Assembly: GCA_027623205.1 (NCBI GenBank)
Contig: JAQBYC010000035.1
Coordinates: forward strand, 1-40,716
Length of the DNA stretch: 40,716 nt
DNA from: Pseudomonadota bacterium
Lineage (GTDB): Bacteria; Pseudomonadota; Alphaproteobacteria; GCA-2731375
Reading direction: 5' to 3'
Of this stretch, positions 26,064-34,341 are shown one piece after another. The position numbers and the translations under genes were made by a program. The first letter of the stretch is position 1, and each line of letters begins with the position of its first letter. The notes under the pieces are model-generated. The model was not told the origin of the DNA and searched no databases. It saw only the letters and a program-made list of their open reading frames with translations.

Positions 26064-27280
26064 TGCGCCACCGAGGCATGCGCATCCGCGATGTCCATGT
26101 CTTTGTAGTCCTGCAGGAAACGTTTGATATTACGAATTGCCTGGCGTGTGCGATGCTCGTTCTCGACCAACGCGATGCGCACAAAACCATCGCCATATTC
26201 GCCAAAGCCTATACCCGGCGAAACCGCCACCTTGGCCTTGTCCAACAAAAGCTTCGAAAATTCCAACGAGCCTAGATGGGCAAAACCCTCCGGTAACGGT
26301 GCCCAGGCAAACATCGTCGCCTGTGGCGAGGGTACCTCCCAACTGGCCGCGCCCAAACCCTGGATCAGAACGTCCCGGCGGCGGCGATAAAGATCACGGA
26401 TATCTTCAATACAATCCTGTGGGCCGTTCAGGGCGGCACAAGCAGCCACCTGGATTGGCGTGAAGGCGCCGTAGTCGAGGTAGGATTTGATCCGCGTCAG
26501 GGCCGCGACCAGCCGGCGGTTACCGCTGGCAAAACCCATGCGCCAACCGGGCATGGAATAGGTCTTGGACAGTGAAGTGAATTCCACGGCCACCTCCTTG
26601 GCGCCGGGCACCTGAAGGATAGAGGGCGGTGGCGTGCCATCGAAATAGATCTCGGCATAGGCCAGATCGGACAGCAAGAATAAATTCCGCTCTCTCGCAA
26701 GTCGCACCATGCGCTCATAAAACGCCAAATCGACCACCTCGGCCGTGGGATTGGCCGGATAGCTCAGAACCACAGCCGTGGGGGGCGGCACACAATGGCG
26801 CATGGCAGCCTCCAGATTGACGAAGAAGTCCTGCGCCGGCCCCACCGGAATGTGACGGATCACCGCACCGGCAATAATGAAACCGTACGGGTGGATCGGA
26901 TAGCTTGGATTGGGCGCCAGAATAACATCGCCCGGCGTGGTAATGGCCTGGGCGAGATTGGCAAGACCTTCTTTCGAACCCAGGGTGACGATGGTCTCCG
27001 TCTCTGGATCGATATCAACACCAAAACGGCGCTGGTAATAGTTCGCGTTGGCCAGGCGCAGGCCCGGAATACCGCGGGAGGTGGAATAACGATGCGTCTT
27101 TGGGTCCCGCGCCGTTTCCACCAGCTTATCGATAATATGTTGCGCCGGCGCGGTATCGGGATTGCCCATGCCAAAATCAATGATGTCTTCGCCGCGGGCC
27201 CGGGCCTGCGCCTTCATAGCGTTTACTTCAGCAAAAACGTAAGGAGGCAATCGTCTGATACGGTGAAAATCAAAGGGCAT
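26060..27280 (-). CDS. class I/II PLP aminotransferase (AlaC / LL-DAP-aminotransferase-like)
   Basis: A 406-residue fold-type I aminotransferase. RRLPPYVFAEVNAMK at the start and DFGMGNPDTAP are typical of the group that is often labelled glutamate-pyruvate aminotransferase AlaC. The PLP lysine lies in SLSKTYSMPGWRMG near residues 234-247. It is directly upstream of hom and overlaps it by four bases, so it probably works in alanine or aspartate-family amino-acid metabolism. The exact amino donor cannot be fixed. Confidence 0.9.
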   Translation of the reverse strand: MPFDFHRIRRLPPYVFAEVNAMKAQARARGEDIIDFGMGNPDTAPAQHIIDKLVETARDPKTHRYSTSRGIPGLRLANANYYQRRFGVDIDPETETIVTLGSKEGLANLAQAITTPGDVILAPNPSYPIHPYGFIIAGAVIRHIPVGPAQDFFVNLEAAMRHCVPPPTAVVLSYPANPTAEVVDLAFYERMVRLARERNLFLLSDLAYAEIYFDGTPPPSILQVPGAKEVAVEFTSLSKTYSMPGWRMGFASGNRRLVAALTRIKSYLDYGAFTPIQVAACAALNGPQDCIEDIRDLYRRRRDVLIQGLGAASWEVPSPQATMFAWAPLPEGFAHLGSLEFSKLLLDKAKVAVSPGIGFGEYGDGFVRIALVENEHRTRQAIRNIKRFLQDYKDMDIADAHASVAQ

Positions 27281-27398
27281 GGGCCGTCATCATCTGGTTT
27301 CGATTACAACAATCGTGGGGCAGCGGTCGTTTGGACGGCCAATTTCGAGCCGCCCGAATGGCGTGCTTTATGCCCGAAACGATTGCCGGGCGCGAGCC

Positions 27399-28895
27399 CT
27401 ATCGGACATAAACTTCGACCCTACGATTCTGTGCCTCGCCATCCGGCATGAATTCGAAATATAGCGGGTCGGCGTCCCCTTTGGCCTGGACCACGATCCG
27501 GTCCGCGGCAACGCCACGACGGCGCAGTTCTCCGGCCACGACATTGGCCCGGTCAAGCGATAGGTTGAAGTTCACCAATTTATGCTTGGCGTAGTCCATA
27601 TCACCCGTACGCTGGCTGGCATGCCCTACGACATAAACCGTTTTGCCCTCGCTTTGGGCCTGTTTGGCGATTTGCCCCAAATGCTTCTTTTCCTTACCGC
27701 TCAGGCTGATGGAACCATGACCAAAGCGGATCAGCCCCGGCGCACCCGGCAAACGCCGCATGGCACCACTGCTCATTTGCGGCGATGCTATAATCGCAGG
27801 CTGAACCGATTGCACATCCCGATCCGCACCATTAAGGGATGCGTTGAAGGCCTGTTGCACCACGCCCGGCACGATGGTCGGCCATTGCCCGTCGATGGGC
27901 GCGGCGTTGGATGCGTAGAAGACATTGCCCGGCTGCCGTACGATGGGGCTGCCCTGGGCCGCCAGCGATGCGGCAAATGTCTGCGCCAGAACTGATTGAT
28001 CCTGACCAACCAGCAAATTCACCTGTACCGACGACGCCATCGCCGCGCCCTGGGCAACGATTTGCGCATTGGTTTGAACGGCGGGCGGCAAAAGCCCAGG
28101 CGCCTCGGGGGGCGCCACGGCGGCAGGCGGCTGGGGCAAGGCAGCGGTGCCCGCCGTCTGCTGCGCGGCACCGGCGCGGTCGCGTGTCTCAACGATCTGC
28201 GGGATTGGCCGTCGCGACACTTCGGCCACAGGCGTCGGTGGCGGTGGCAAGCTGTTACGCCGTTGGACGATGGAAGGTACCTGGGCATGGTCGCGCGTGG
28301 CCCTCGCGTCGCTGCTCGTAGCGGGGCTCGCCGCAATACCGGTCGGCGCGGCAGGCAAGGATGGTGTTTCCGACCGGGCCGCCGTGCCCTCAATCGCTGG
28401 TATCGCGGCCATTTGTTGCGGGCTTACATCCTTGATACGTTCCGGCGCCGTCGACTTGGCCATGGGCACCGGGGTAAGCTTGGCCACCGCAGTAGGCTTA
28501 GGCGGCGGCGGCGCGGCTGCCAGACGCGGGTTGCTGGCGTGCAAATCTTGTTTCGTATATTTGGCATTGTCTCGATCCGCGATCAGGCCGCTTGACAATT
28601 TAGCCCGCGTCTCGGCGGAGCTGCCGGTTCTTGATGGCTCCTGCGCCTCGCCCAGCTTAGGGTAGGGTTTGTCCGCACCCGGCGTCTTGGCGGACGATTT
28701 CGGTGCCTCCGGCAATTGATCTACATCGTCGCTGAACATGCCATCGAACCAGCCCACCGGATTACTCCAAGCCGGTGCGTCGGAACAGCCAGCCAACGCG
28801 AGCATCAAAACCAAGGCGGCTAGCCCCCCAGACTTTTGCCTGACGGCGCTACCCTCGATCCGGGCGCCGTGACCTTTTGCCATCTGTCCGTTCAT
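27399..28895 (-). CDS. OmpA-family lipoprotein with long Pro/Ala-rich linker
   Basis: About 498 residues. The N-terminus has a lipoprotein signal (LAALVLMLALAGC), so the protein should be anchored in a membrane of the envelope. A ~250-residue low-complexity region rich in Ala, Pro, Thr and Val follows. The C-terminal OmpA domain (VVGHASQRTGDMDYAKHKLV, DRANVVAGELRRRGV, NRRVEVYV) binds peptidoglycan. The start at 28895 is preferred to the ATG at 28904 because AAGGAG lies ten bases from the former but only one base from the latter. A middle segment (about 285-345) with regularly spaced VNLLVGQDQS looks ordered. It is divergent from phaC. Confidence 0.8.
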   Translation of the reverse strand: MNGQMAKGHGARIEGSAVRQKSGGLAALVLMLALAGCSDAPAWSNPVGWFDGMFSDDVDQLPEAPKSSAKTPGADKPYPKLGEAQEPSRTGSSAETRAKLSSGLIADRDNAKYTKQDLHASNPRLAAAPPPPKPTAVAKLTPVPMAKSTAPERIKDVSPQQMAAIPAIEGTAARSETPSLPAAPTGIAASPATSSDARATRDHAQVPSIVQRRNSLPPPPTPVAEVSRRPIPQIVETRDRAGAAQQTAGTAALPQPPAAVAPPEAPGLLPPAVQTNAQIVAQGAAMASSVQVNLLVGQDQSVLAQTFAASLAAQGSPIVRQPGNVFYASNAAPIDGQWPTIVPGVVQQAFNASLNGADRDVQSVQPAIIASPQMSSGAMRRLPGAPGLIRFGHGSISLSGKEKKHLGQIAKQAQSEGKTVYVVGHASQRTGDMDYAKHKLVNFNLSLDRANVVAGELRRRGVAADRIVVQAKGDADPLYFEFMPDGEAQNRRVEVYVR

Positions 28896-29107
28896 ACCGC
28901 GCATGCTCCTTATTACCGGCGACGATCAAACCCGGATCGCTGCATGACCCAATGGAACTATATTGGCCATTGTTATAGACTTCAGGTACTTTGCCAACAA
29001 CCGTTGCTATCTTCAACGAATCACTTCGGCATTGTATGGCCAAGTCTGTCGTCGTCAAATCGAGGATCCGCTTGCAGAGAAGCCTTTTTTTAGGATCGAG
29101 ACCCGCC

Positions 29108-30919
29108 ATGACCCAAGACACTGGAACCAACGCAACCGGACCAGCCAGCCCGCAGGCGGCTGAATTCTCCGAAAACATGATCAAGGTAGCGGAACAATGC
29201 CAGACTATGGTTAACGATTTCCTGCAACGGCAGGCCAAAGACAGCGGACAAGTGGACACCGATCCGCTGAAAATCGGTTCCGCGTTCATGGAATTGACAG
29301 CCAAAATGATGTCCGATCCGGCCAAGCTGGTCGAGGCGCAGATGTCCCTGTGGCAGGATTATATGAACCTGTGGCAGAACGCCGCCAAGGGCCTGTTGGG
29401 CGAAGGCGCGAAACCGCTGATTACGCCGGAAAAGGGCGACAAACGCTTTCGCGGCGAAGACTGGGAAAACAACCAGATCTTCGACTTTATCAAACAATCC
29501 TATTTGCTGACCTCGCGCTGGGTGCAAAACACGGTGCATGAGGTGGATGGCCTGGACAAGGCCACGGCCCAAAAAGTGGACTTCTATACCCGCCAGTTCA
29601 CCGATGCCATGGCGCCTTCCAACTTCGTCGCGACGAATCCGGAAGTATTGCGCGAAACCGTTGCTACCAAGGGTGAAAACCTGGTGCGCGGCTTGCAGAA
29701 CATGCTGGATGACCTGGAGCGCGGCAAGGGCAAGCTGGCGATCACGATGACCGACCTGGATGCTTTTACGGTGGGGGAGAATATCGCCGTCAGCCAAGGC
29801 AAGGTGATCTGGCAGAGCGACCTGATGCAATTGATCCAGTACGAACCCAGCACCGAACAGGTGCACAAGCGGCCCCTGCTGATCGTGCCGCCCTGGATCA
29901 ACAAGTTTTATATCCTGGATCTGAAGCCGGAAAATTCCTTCATAAAGTGGGCCGTTGCGCAGGGCCTCACGGTGTTCGTAGTTTCCTGGGTCAATCCGGA
30001 CCAGCGGCTGGCGGAGAAAACCTTCGAGGATTACATGTTCGAAGGCATCTATGCGGCGCTGGACGGCATCAAGGCCGCCTGCGGCGAGGACCATGTCAAC
30101 ATCATCGGCTATTGCCTGGGGGGCACTTTGACCGGCGCGACCCTGGCCCATATGGCGGCCAATGACGACCAGCGCATCAAATCCGCGACTTTTTTTACGA
30201 CCCTGGTGGATTTTGTCGAGGCCGGCGAGTTGTCGATCTTCGTCGATGACGAGCAATTGGCGCAATTGGAACAAAAGATGAAGGATCAGGGCGGCATCCT
30301 GGACGGCGCAACCATGGCGACCACCTTCAATATGCTGCGCGCCAATGATCTGATTTGGTCCTTTGTCATCAATAACTACCTGATGGGCAAAGATCCCTTC
30401 CCCTTTGATTTGCTGTACTGGAATTCGGATGCCACTCGCATGCCCGCAAAAATGCACAGCTTTTACCTGCGTAACATGTATCAGCAGAACTTGCTGTCCC
30501 AGCCAGGCGGGATCGAAATGGGCGGCACCCCCATCGACCTGACGGCCGTAAATATCCCCGTGCACATCATCTCAACCAAGGAAGACCATATTGCGCCTTG
30601 GAAGGGGACCTATGTCGCCACGCAACTTTATCGCGGGGAGACCACCTTTACCCTGGCCGGGTCGGGCCATATCGCCGGCGTCGTCAATCCGCCAGCAGCG
30701 AAAAAGTACGGCTATTGGAGTAATCCGAAAAATCCTCCCACCGCCGATGAATGGTTCGCCGGCGCGACGCAACACGAAGGTTCCTGGTGGCCGCAATGGG
30801 GCAAATGGATCGCCAAATACGCCGGCCCCAAGATCGAGGCACGGACACCGGGCAGCAAGGCGGCCCCCGCCTTGGAGGATGCGCCGGGCAGCTATGTCAT
30901 GGTCCGCTCGGACGGCTAG
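29108..30919 (+). CDS. phaC: class I poly(3-hydroxyalkanoate) synthase
   Basis: A 603-residue synthase that polymerises 3-hydroxyacyl-CoA on the granule surface. The N-terminal domain is followed by the alpha/beta-hydrolase catalytic domain, with the lipase-like box GYCLGG and nucleophile Cys336. The aspartate in STKEDHIAPW and the histidine in GSGHIAGVVNPP complete the triad. PPWINKFYILDL and SWVNPDQ are typical. The ATG at 29108 is chosen over the upstream frame (28991) because similarity starts there and AGGATCGAG precedes it. No phaA, phaB or phasin gene lies nearby, so the monomers come from elsewhere. A dispersed repeat copy begins five bases after the stop. Confidence 0.95.
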   Translation: MTQDTGTNATGPASPQAAEFSENMIKVAEQCQTMVNDFLQRQAKDSGQVDTDPLKIGSAFMELTAKMMSDPAKLVEAQMSLWQDYMNLWQNAAKGLLGEGAKPLITPEKGDKRFRGEDWENNQIFDFIKQSYLLTSRWVQNTVHEVDGLDKATAQKVDFYTRQFTDAMAPSNFVATNPEVLRETVATKGENLVRGLQNMLDDLERGKGKLAITMTDLDAFTVGENIAVSQGKVIWQSDLMQLIQYEPSTEQVHKRPLLIVPPWINKFYILDLKPENSFIKWAVAQGLTVFVVSWVNPDQRLAEKTFEDYMFEGIYAALDGIKAACGEDHVNIIGYCLGGTLTGATLAHMAANDDQRIKSATFFTTLVDFVEAGELSIFVDDEQLAQLEQKMKDQGGILDGATMATTFNMLRANDLIWSFVINNYLMGKDPFPFDLLYWNSDATRMPAKMHSFYLRNMYQQNLLSQPGGIEMGGTPIDLTAVNIPVHIISTKEDHIAPWKGTYVATQLYRGETTFTLAGSGHIAGVVNPPAAKKYGYWSNPKNPPTADEWFAGATQHEGSWWPQWGKWIAKYAGPKIEARTPGSKAAPALEDAPGSYVMVRSDG

Positions 30920-30924
30920 CGCGC

Positions 30925-31018
30925 TTGTCAATTAATCGGAGTCGCAAACGCGACTTAAGTAATTGGTTCAATTTCTCTATTCTGAAGATCCAGCGCACAT
31001 TTTGATCAAATGTGCGCC
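30925..31018 (+). repeat. dispersed structured repeat, copy 2 (full)
   Basis: Ninety-four bases starting five bases after the phaC stop. Hairpin 1: AGTCGC and GCGACT around AAAC (30940-30955), with a possible outer stem CAATTA/TAATTG. Hairpin 2: GCGCACATT and AATGTGCGC (30993-31017) around a seven-base loop holding GATC. Roughly 75 of 94 positions match the copy at 31836 with no gaps. It may act as a 3'-UTR element or be a small mobile repeat. Confidence 0.8.
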
Positions 31019-31059
31019 GGGCCGAATTGAAATACGCATGCGGGGAGTCAAGAACTGTT

Positions 31060-31830
31060 ATGACTGATGTTGTAGAAGTCGAGCGCGCGGGCGATGTCGC
31101 CATTTTGCGCTTTAACCGGCCGGGGAACCTGAATGCGCTGTCCCTAGCCCTGGCGCGGGGCATCGCCGCCACGCTGATCGAACTCGACCATGATGCCGGG
31201 GTGCGGGGCATTGTCCTGACCGGTGCCGGGGAGCGCGCCTTTTGCGCCGGCGTGGATTTGCACGAGGCGCGCGGCATGCAGGTCGCTGACATAGAAACCT
31301 GGTTTGGTACCGCCTGCAATGTCTACCGCCAGATCCTGATGACGGATAAACCGGTCATCGCCGCCCTGAATGGCATCGCAGCGGGGGGCGGATTTCAGAT
31401 CGCGCTGGTTTCCGATTTGCGTGTCAGCCACCCAGGCGCCCGTATGGGGCAGCCCGAGATTAATGCCGCCATCCCCTCTATCATGGGTTCCTACTGGATG
31501 TCCCTGCATCTGGGTTGGTCCAAAAACCAGGAGTTATCCATGACCGGGCGCCTGATGGAGGCACGGGAGGCCCATGAACTCGGCCTGATCAATTACATGG
31601 TTGAACAGGATCAGGTCCTAGCCAAAGCCTGCGAAGTGGCCGAAACTCTGGCGGCCAAGCCCTCGGTCGCCTGGGCTCGCACCAAGGCGCGCTTTCGCGA
31701 GATCGCCTTGGCGGGCTTCGACGAAGCCTTCCGAGCCGGTGTACTGGGACAACAGCAGGCCTACGCCACGGGCGAGGCGCAGGCAGTCATCGAAGCTTTC
31801 CTGGCAAGTCGCGGCGGCGCCAAGAGCTAA
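31060..31830 (+). CDS. enoyl-CoA hydratase/isomerase-like protein lacking one catalytic Glu
   Basis: A 256-residue crotonase-fold protein. ERAFCAGVDLHEAR gives the usual substrate loop. In NGIAAGGGFQIALVSDLRV the first catalytic glutamate of hydratases is replaced by glutamine. The second is kept in GQPEINAAIPS, but the normal GAGGTQRL stretch that follows is replaced by SIMGSYWM. Single-Glu members include enoyl-CoA isomerases and other non-hydratase crotonases, so hydration may not be its job. The ATG at 31060 follows GGGGAG about 12 bases upstream. The gene is bracketed by two direct copies of the dispersed repeat. Confidence 0.8.
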   Translation: MTDVVEVERAGDVAILRFNRPGNLNALSLALARGIAATLIELDHDAGVRGIVLTGAGERAFCAGVDLHEARGMQVADIETWFGTACNVYRQILMTDKPVIAALNGIAAGGGFQIALVSDLRVSHPGARMGQPEINAAIPSIMGSYWMSLHLGWSKNQELSMTGRLMEAREAHELGLINYMVEQDQVLAKACEVAETLAAKPSVAWARTKARFREIALAGFDEAFRAGVLGQQQAYATGEAQAVIEAFLASRGGAKS

Positions 31831-31835
31831 ATCAG

Positions 31836-31929
31836 TTTTCAATGAATTGGAGTCGCGAACGCGGCTTAAGCAATTGGTTCAATTTCTTGATTCTGAAAAT
31901 TCCAGGCATATTCGGATCGGATGTGCGCT
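31836..31929 (+). repeat. dispersed structured repeat, copy 3 (full)
   Basis: Ninety-four bases starting five bases after the stop of the crotonase gene, running up to the stop codon of the convergent gene. Hairpin 1 is AGTCGC/GCGGCT around GAAC (31851-31866), where A-T has become G-T. Hairpin 2 is GCATATTC/GGATGTGC around GGATC; relative to copy 2 one T-A pair has become C-G and two pairs have become G-T, so pairing is kept. Confidence 0.8.
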
Positions 31930-32329
31930 ATTCGCCTGCGCTTTCGCTTGCCACCTCCTGGAAAATTTCGTTGGCGATGATCATGGCCTCGCGCACCGAC
32001 GGCAAACCGATATAGCCTGAGAGGTGCAGGAGTACTTCGCCCAACTCATCCTCGGTCCAGCCCTGACGCAGCGCCATGCGCAGGTGGATGGCCAGTTCCG
32101 GCCAACGGGCGGTAGAGGTGTCCGAAATTACGCAAATCAGCGTTCGGGTCTTCAGGTCCAGGCCGGGCCGGGACCAGAGCATGCCGAAGACCGCCTCTGA
32201 AGCATAGTTGCCAAACTTTTCCATCGTGGGATTGTCGTAGGTGGTCGCCGCCATATCCTGGACCATGGCATCGCCCATCAACTGACGCCGGATTTCCCGG
32301 CCCTTCTTGTAATTCTCGCTTTCGGGCAT
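31928..32329 (-). CDS. carboxymuconolactone-decarboxylase-family protein
   Basis: A 133-residue PcaC/AhpD-like protein. The start (NYKKGREIRRQLMG) and the C-terminal segment HLRMALRQGWTEDELGEVLLHLSGYIGLPSVREAM match the PcaC pattern, where a histidine begins the active-site helix. The CxxC pair of AhpD peroxidases is absent, so peroxidase action is unlikely. The ATG at 32329 has a strong ribosome site (AAGGAGAGG). A palindrome overlaps the likely -35 box. No other protocatechuate-pathway gene is near, so the substrate is open. Confidence 0.8.
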   Translation of the reverse strand: MPESENYKKGREIRRQLMGDAMVQDMAATTYDNPTMEKFGNYASEAVFGMLWSRPGLDLKTRTLICVISDTSTARWPELAIHLRMALRQGWTEDELGEVLLHLSGYIGLPSVREAMIIANEIFQEVASESAGE

Positions 32330-32355
32330 CAGCCTCTCCTTATCTAAGCATTTCC

Positions 32356-32395
32356 ATAACATTATCATGCAATGGATCGGGTCAACGCCCGATCC
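32356..32395 (-). promoter_or_regulatory. promoter with overlapping palindrome (candidate operator)
   Basis: Reading toward the minus-strand gene, TTGACC (32380-32385) and TGTTAT (32356-32361) are 18 bases apart and fit a sigma-70 promoter. A perfect eight-base inverted repeat, GGATCGGG and CCCGATCC (32374-32381 and 32388-32395, six-base centre), covers the -35 box. This is a typical repressor site. Confidence 0.45.
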
Positions 32396-32557
32396 CGGCC
32401 GACATATATCGCCCGCCGCAACAGTCATAATGATACACCTTTGGTCCATTGGGTAAATTAATCTGCAGGGCGCATGGCTGGGTTGCGGCCTTTACCCGCG
32501 TACAAACACCCGTTTGGTGGCAGGATGGGTTCGATTAAGATGGGGAACCAAGGTTAG

Positions 32558-33469
32558 ATGTCCAGGTTGAGCGCGATCTTTGCCGCCGCTAGCGGCAACG
32601 CCAAAGGGATCGCCTGGATGTTCCTGACCGGCCTGATCTTCGTCGGCGTCACCGGGGTGGTGCGCCACCTGGGCAGCAATATGCACCCGATACAGTTGGC
32701 CTTTCTGCGCTACGCCATCGCCTTGATTTTTCTCTCGCCCATTTTGTGGCGCGAGTTTCGCGGCCACCGCAACCGGCCCAGGCCCTACGGCCTGCATGCG
32801 GCCCGGGGCCTGTTGCATGCCTTTGGCGTCATGCTTTGGTTTTACGCCATGGCCCATATCCCGGTCGCCGAGGTGACCGCCCTGGGTTTTACCGCGCCGA
32901 TCTTCGCCACCATCGGCGCCGCCCTGTTTCTGGGCGAAAAACTGTACCTGCGCCGCATTAGCGCCGTGCTGATTGCCTTCGCCGGCGCCATGGTAATCCT
33001 ACGCCCGGGCCTGCAGGTGATCGAACTGGGCGCCATCGCCCAGCTGGTCGCCGCGCCGTTCTTCGCCGCCTCTTTGCTGATAGGCAAGAAATTGACGGAA
33101 ACCGAACACAACGGCACCATCGTCGCGGTGATGGGGGTCTGTGTAACCTTGACCCTTTTCCCACCCGCCATGTATTTCTGGCGCACCCCGACCGGCGAGG
33201 AGGTCATCTGGCTGTTTGCCGTCGCTGGTCTGGCCACGGTGGGGCACCTGACCATGACCCAGGCCTTCCGCTGTGCCGAAGTCACGGCCCTGCAACCGAT
33301 AACCTTCCTGCAACTGGTCTGGGCCACAATTCTGGGTTTCTACGTCTTTGCCGAGGAGCCGGACCTCTGGACCTGGGTAGGTGGTGGTATTATCGTGATC
33401 TCCGCCACCTATATCGCCCACCGTGAAGCGCGGGCGCGAAAACGGGCCACCACCGAGGTTAGGCCATGA
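32558..33469 (+). CDS. EamA-family (DMT) transporter
   Basis: A 303-residue inner-membrane protein with about ten helices arranged as two EamA repeats. WMFLTGLIFVGVTGVVRHL starts the first, LHAFGVMLWFYAMAHIPVAEVTALGFTAPIFATI is the usual conserved stretch, and MTQAFRCAEVTALQPITFLQLVWATILGFYVFAEEP the second. It probably exports or imports small metabolites; the substrate is unknown. It overlaps the DUF547 gene by four bases (ATGA), so the two are co-expressed. Confidence 0.88.
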   Translation: MSRLSAIFAAASGNAKGIAWMFLTGLIFVGVTGVVRHLGSNMHPIQLAFLRYAIALIFLSPILWREFRGHRNRPRPYGLHAARGLLHAFGVMLWFYAMAHIPVAEVTALGFTAPIFATIGAALFLGEKLYLRRISAVLIAFAGAMVILRPGLQVIELGAIAQLVAAPFFAASLLIGKKLTETEHNGTIVAVMGVCVTLTLFPPAMYFWRTPTGEEVIWLFAVAGLATVGHLTMTQAFRCAEVTALQPITFLQLVWATILGFYVFAEEPDLWTWVGGGIIVISATYIAHREARARKRATTEVRP

Positions 33470-34329
33470 AATTGCGGGGACGCCGTATAGGTCTGCTATC
33501 GCTGGCGGCCATCGCCGCAACCATCTGGCTGGCCGCGCCATCGGGATTTCGTTCATTCGAGGCACTGGCCGCGCCCGGCGCCGACCCCTGGCAGCGCTGG
33601 AAAGTGGCGGACGAAGACAATCCCACCGAAATCGATTTCTCCACCTGGGACGGTCTGTTGCGGCGCTATCTGATAGCCTCGACCGGTGGCGTCAACCTGT
33701 TCCGCTATGGCGCCGTCACCGCCGCTGACCGAGCCGAGCTGGATCGATTGGTCGCAAAACTCGCGGCCCTGCCAATCAGCGCCTACAACCGGGCCCAGCA
33801 ACGGGCCTATTGGATCAATCTATACAATGCCCTGACCGTCAAGGTGGTGCTGGACAATGGCCCCGTCGGCTCGATCCGGGATATCGATATCTCGCCCGGC
33901 TTTTTCAGTGACGGTCCCTGGGGCAAGAAATTGTTGCAGATCGAGGGCGAAGCCATAAGCCTGAATGACATGGAACACCGCATCCTGCGCCCCTTGTGGG
34001 CCGATCCGCGCATCCACTACGCCCTGAATTGCGCCTCCATGGGCTGTCCCAACCTGGGCACCAAAGCCTATGTGGCACAGGACATGGAGGCCCGTCTGGA
34101 TGCCGCCGCACGGGCCTTCATCAATCACCCCAGAGGTGTGCACTTTGAGGATGGAGAGCTGGTCGTCTCCAGCATCTACGATTGGTTCACCGAAGATTTC
34201 GGCGGCGGCGAAGCCGGAGTCCTGGCCCATCTACGCCAGTACGCCGCCCCTGCCCTGGCTGAAAAACTGGCCCGACACGGCCGCCTGGACCGCTTTGCCT
34301 ATGATTGGCGCCTTAACGGCACCGAATAG
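33466..34329 (+). CDS. DUF547 protein, probably exported
   Basis: A 287-residue protein with an N-terminal signal (RRIGLLSLAAIAATIWLAA, possible cleavage after ALA near residue 27-28). The DUF547 domain has RAYWINLYNALTVKVVLDN near residues 108-126, IHYALNCASMGCPNL near 184-198 and a DWFTEDFGG-like end. The domain includes two cysteines (NCAS and MGCP) that may be functional. No activity is settled for the family. It is translationally coupled to the EamA transporter gene, a hint that it acts on or with the transported compound. Confidence 0.85.
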   Translation: MKLRGRRIGLLSLAAIAATIWLAAPSGFRSFEALAAPGADPWQRWKVADEDNPTEIDFSTWDGLLRRYLIASTGGVNLFRYGAVTAADRAELDRLVAKLAALPISAYNRAQQRAYWINLYNALTVKVVLDNGPVGSIRDIDISPGFFSDGPWGKKLLQIEGEAISLNDMEHRILRPLWADPRIHYALNCASMGCPNLGTKAYVAQDMEARLDAAARAFINHPRGVHFEDGELVVSSIYDWFTEDFGGGEAGVLAHLRQYAAPALAEKLARHGRLDRFAYDWRLNGTE

Positions 34330-34341
34330 GCCGGTTTCATA

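Noticed and set aside
30955-30975. GGTTCAATT in the dispersed repeat resembles a tRNA T-loop
   Set aside because: No five-pair T stem or cloverleaf can be drawn around it, so a tRNA-derived origin is not supported.
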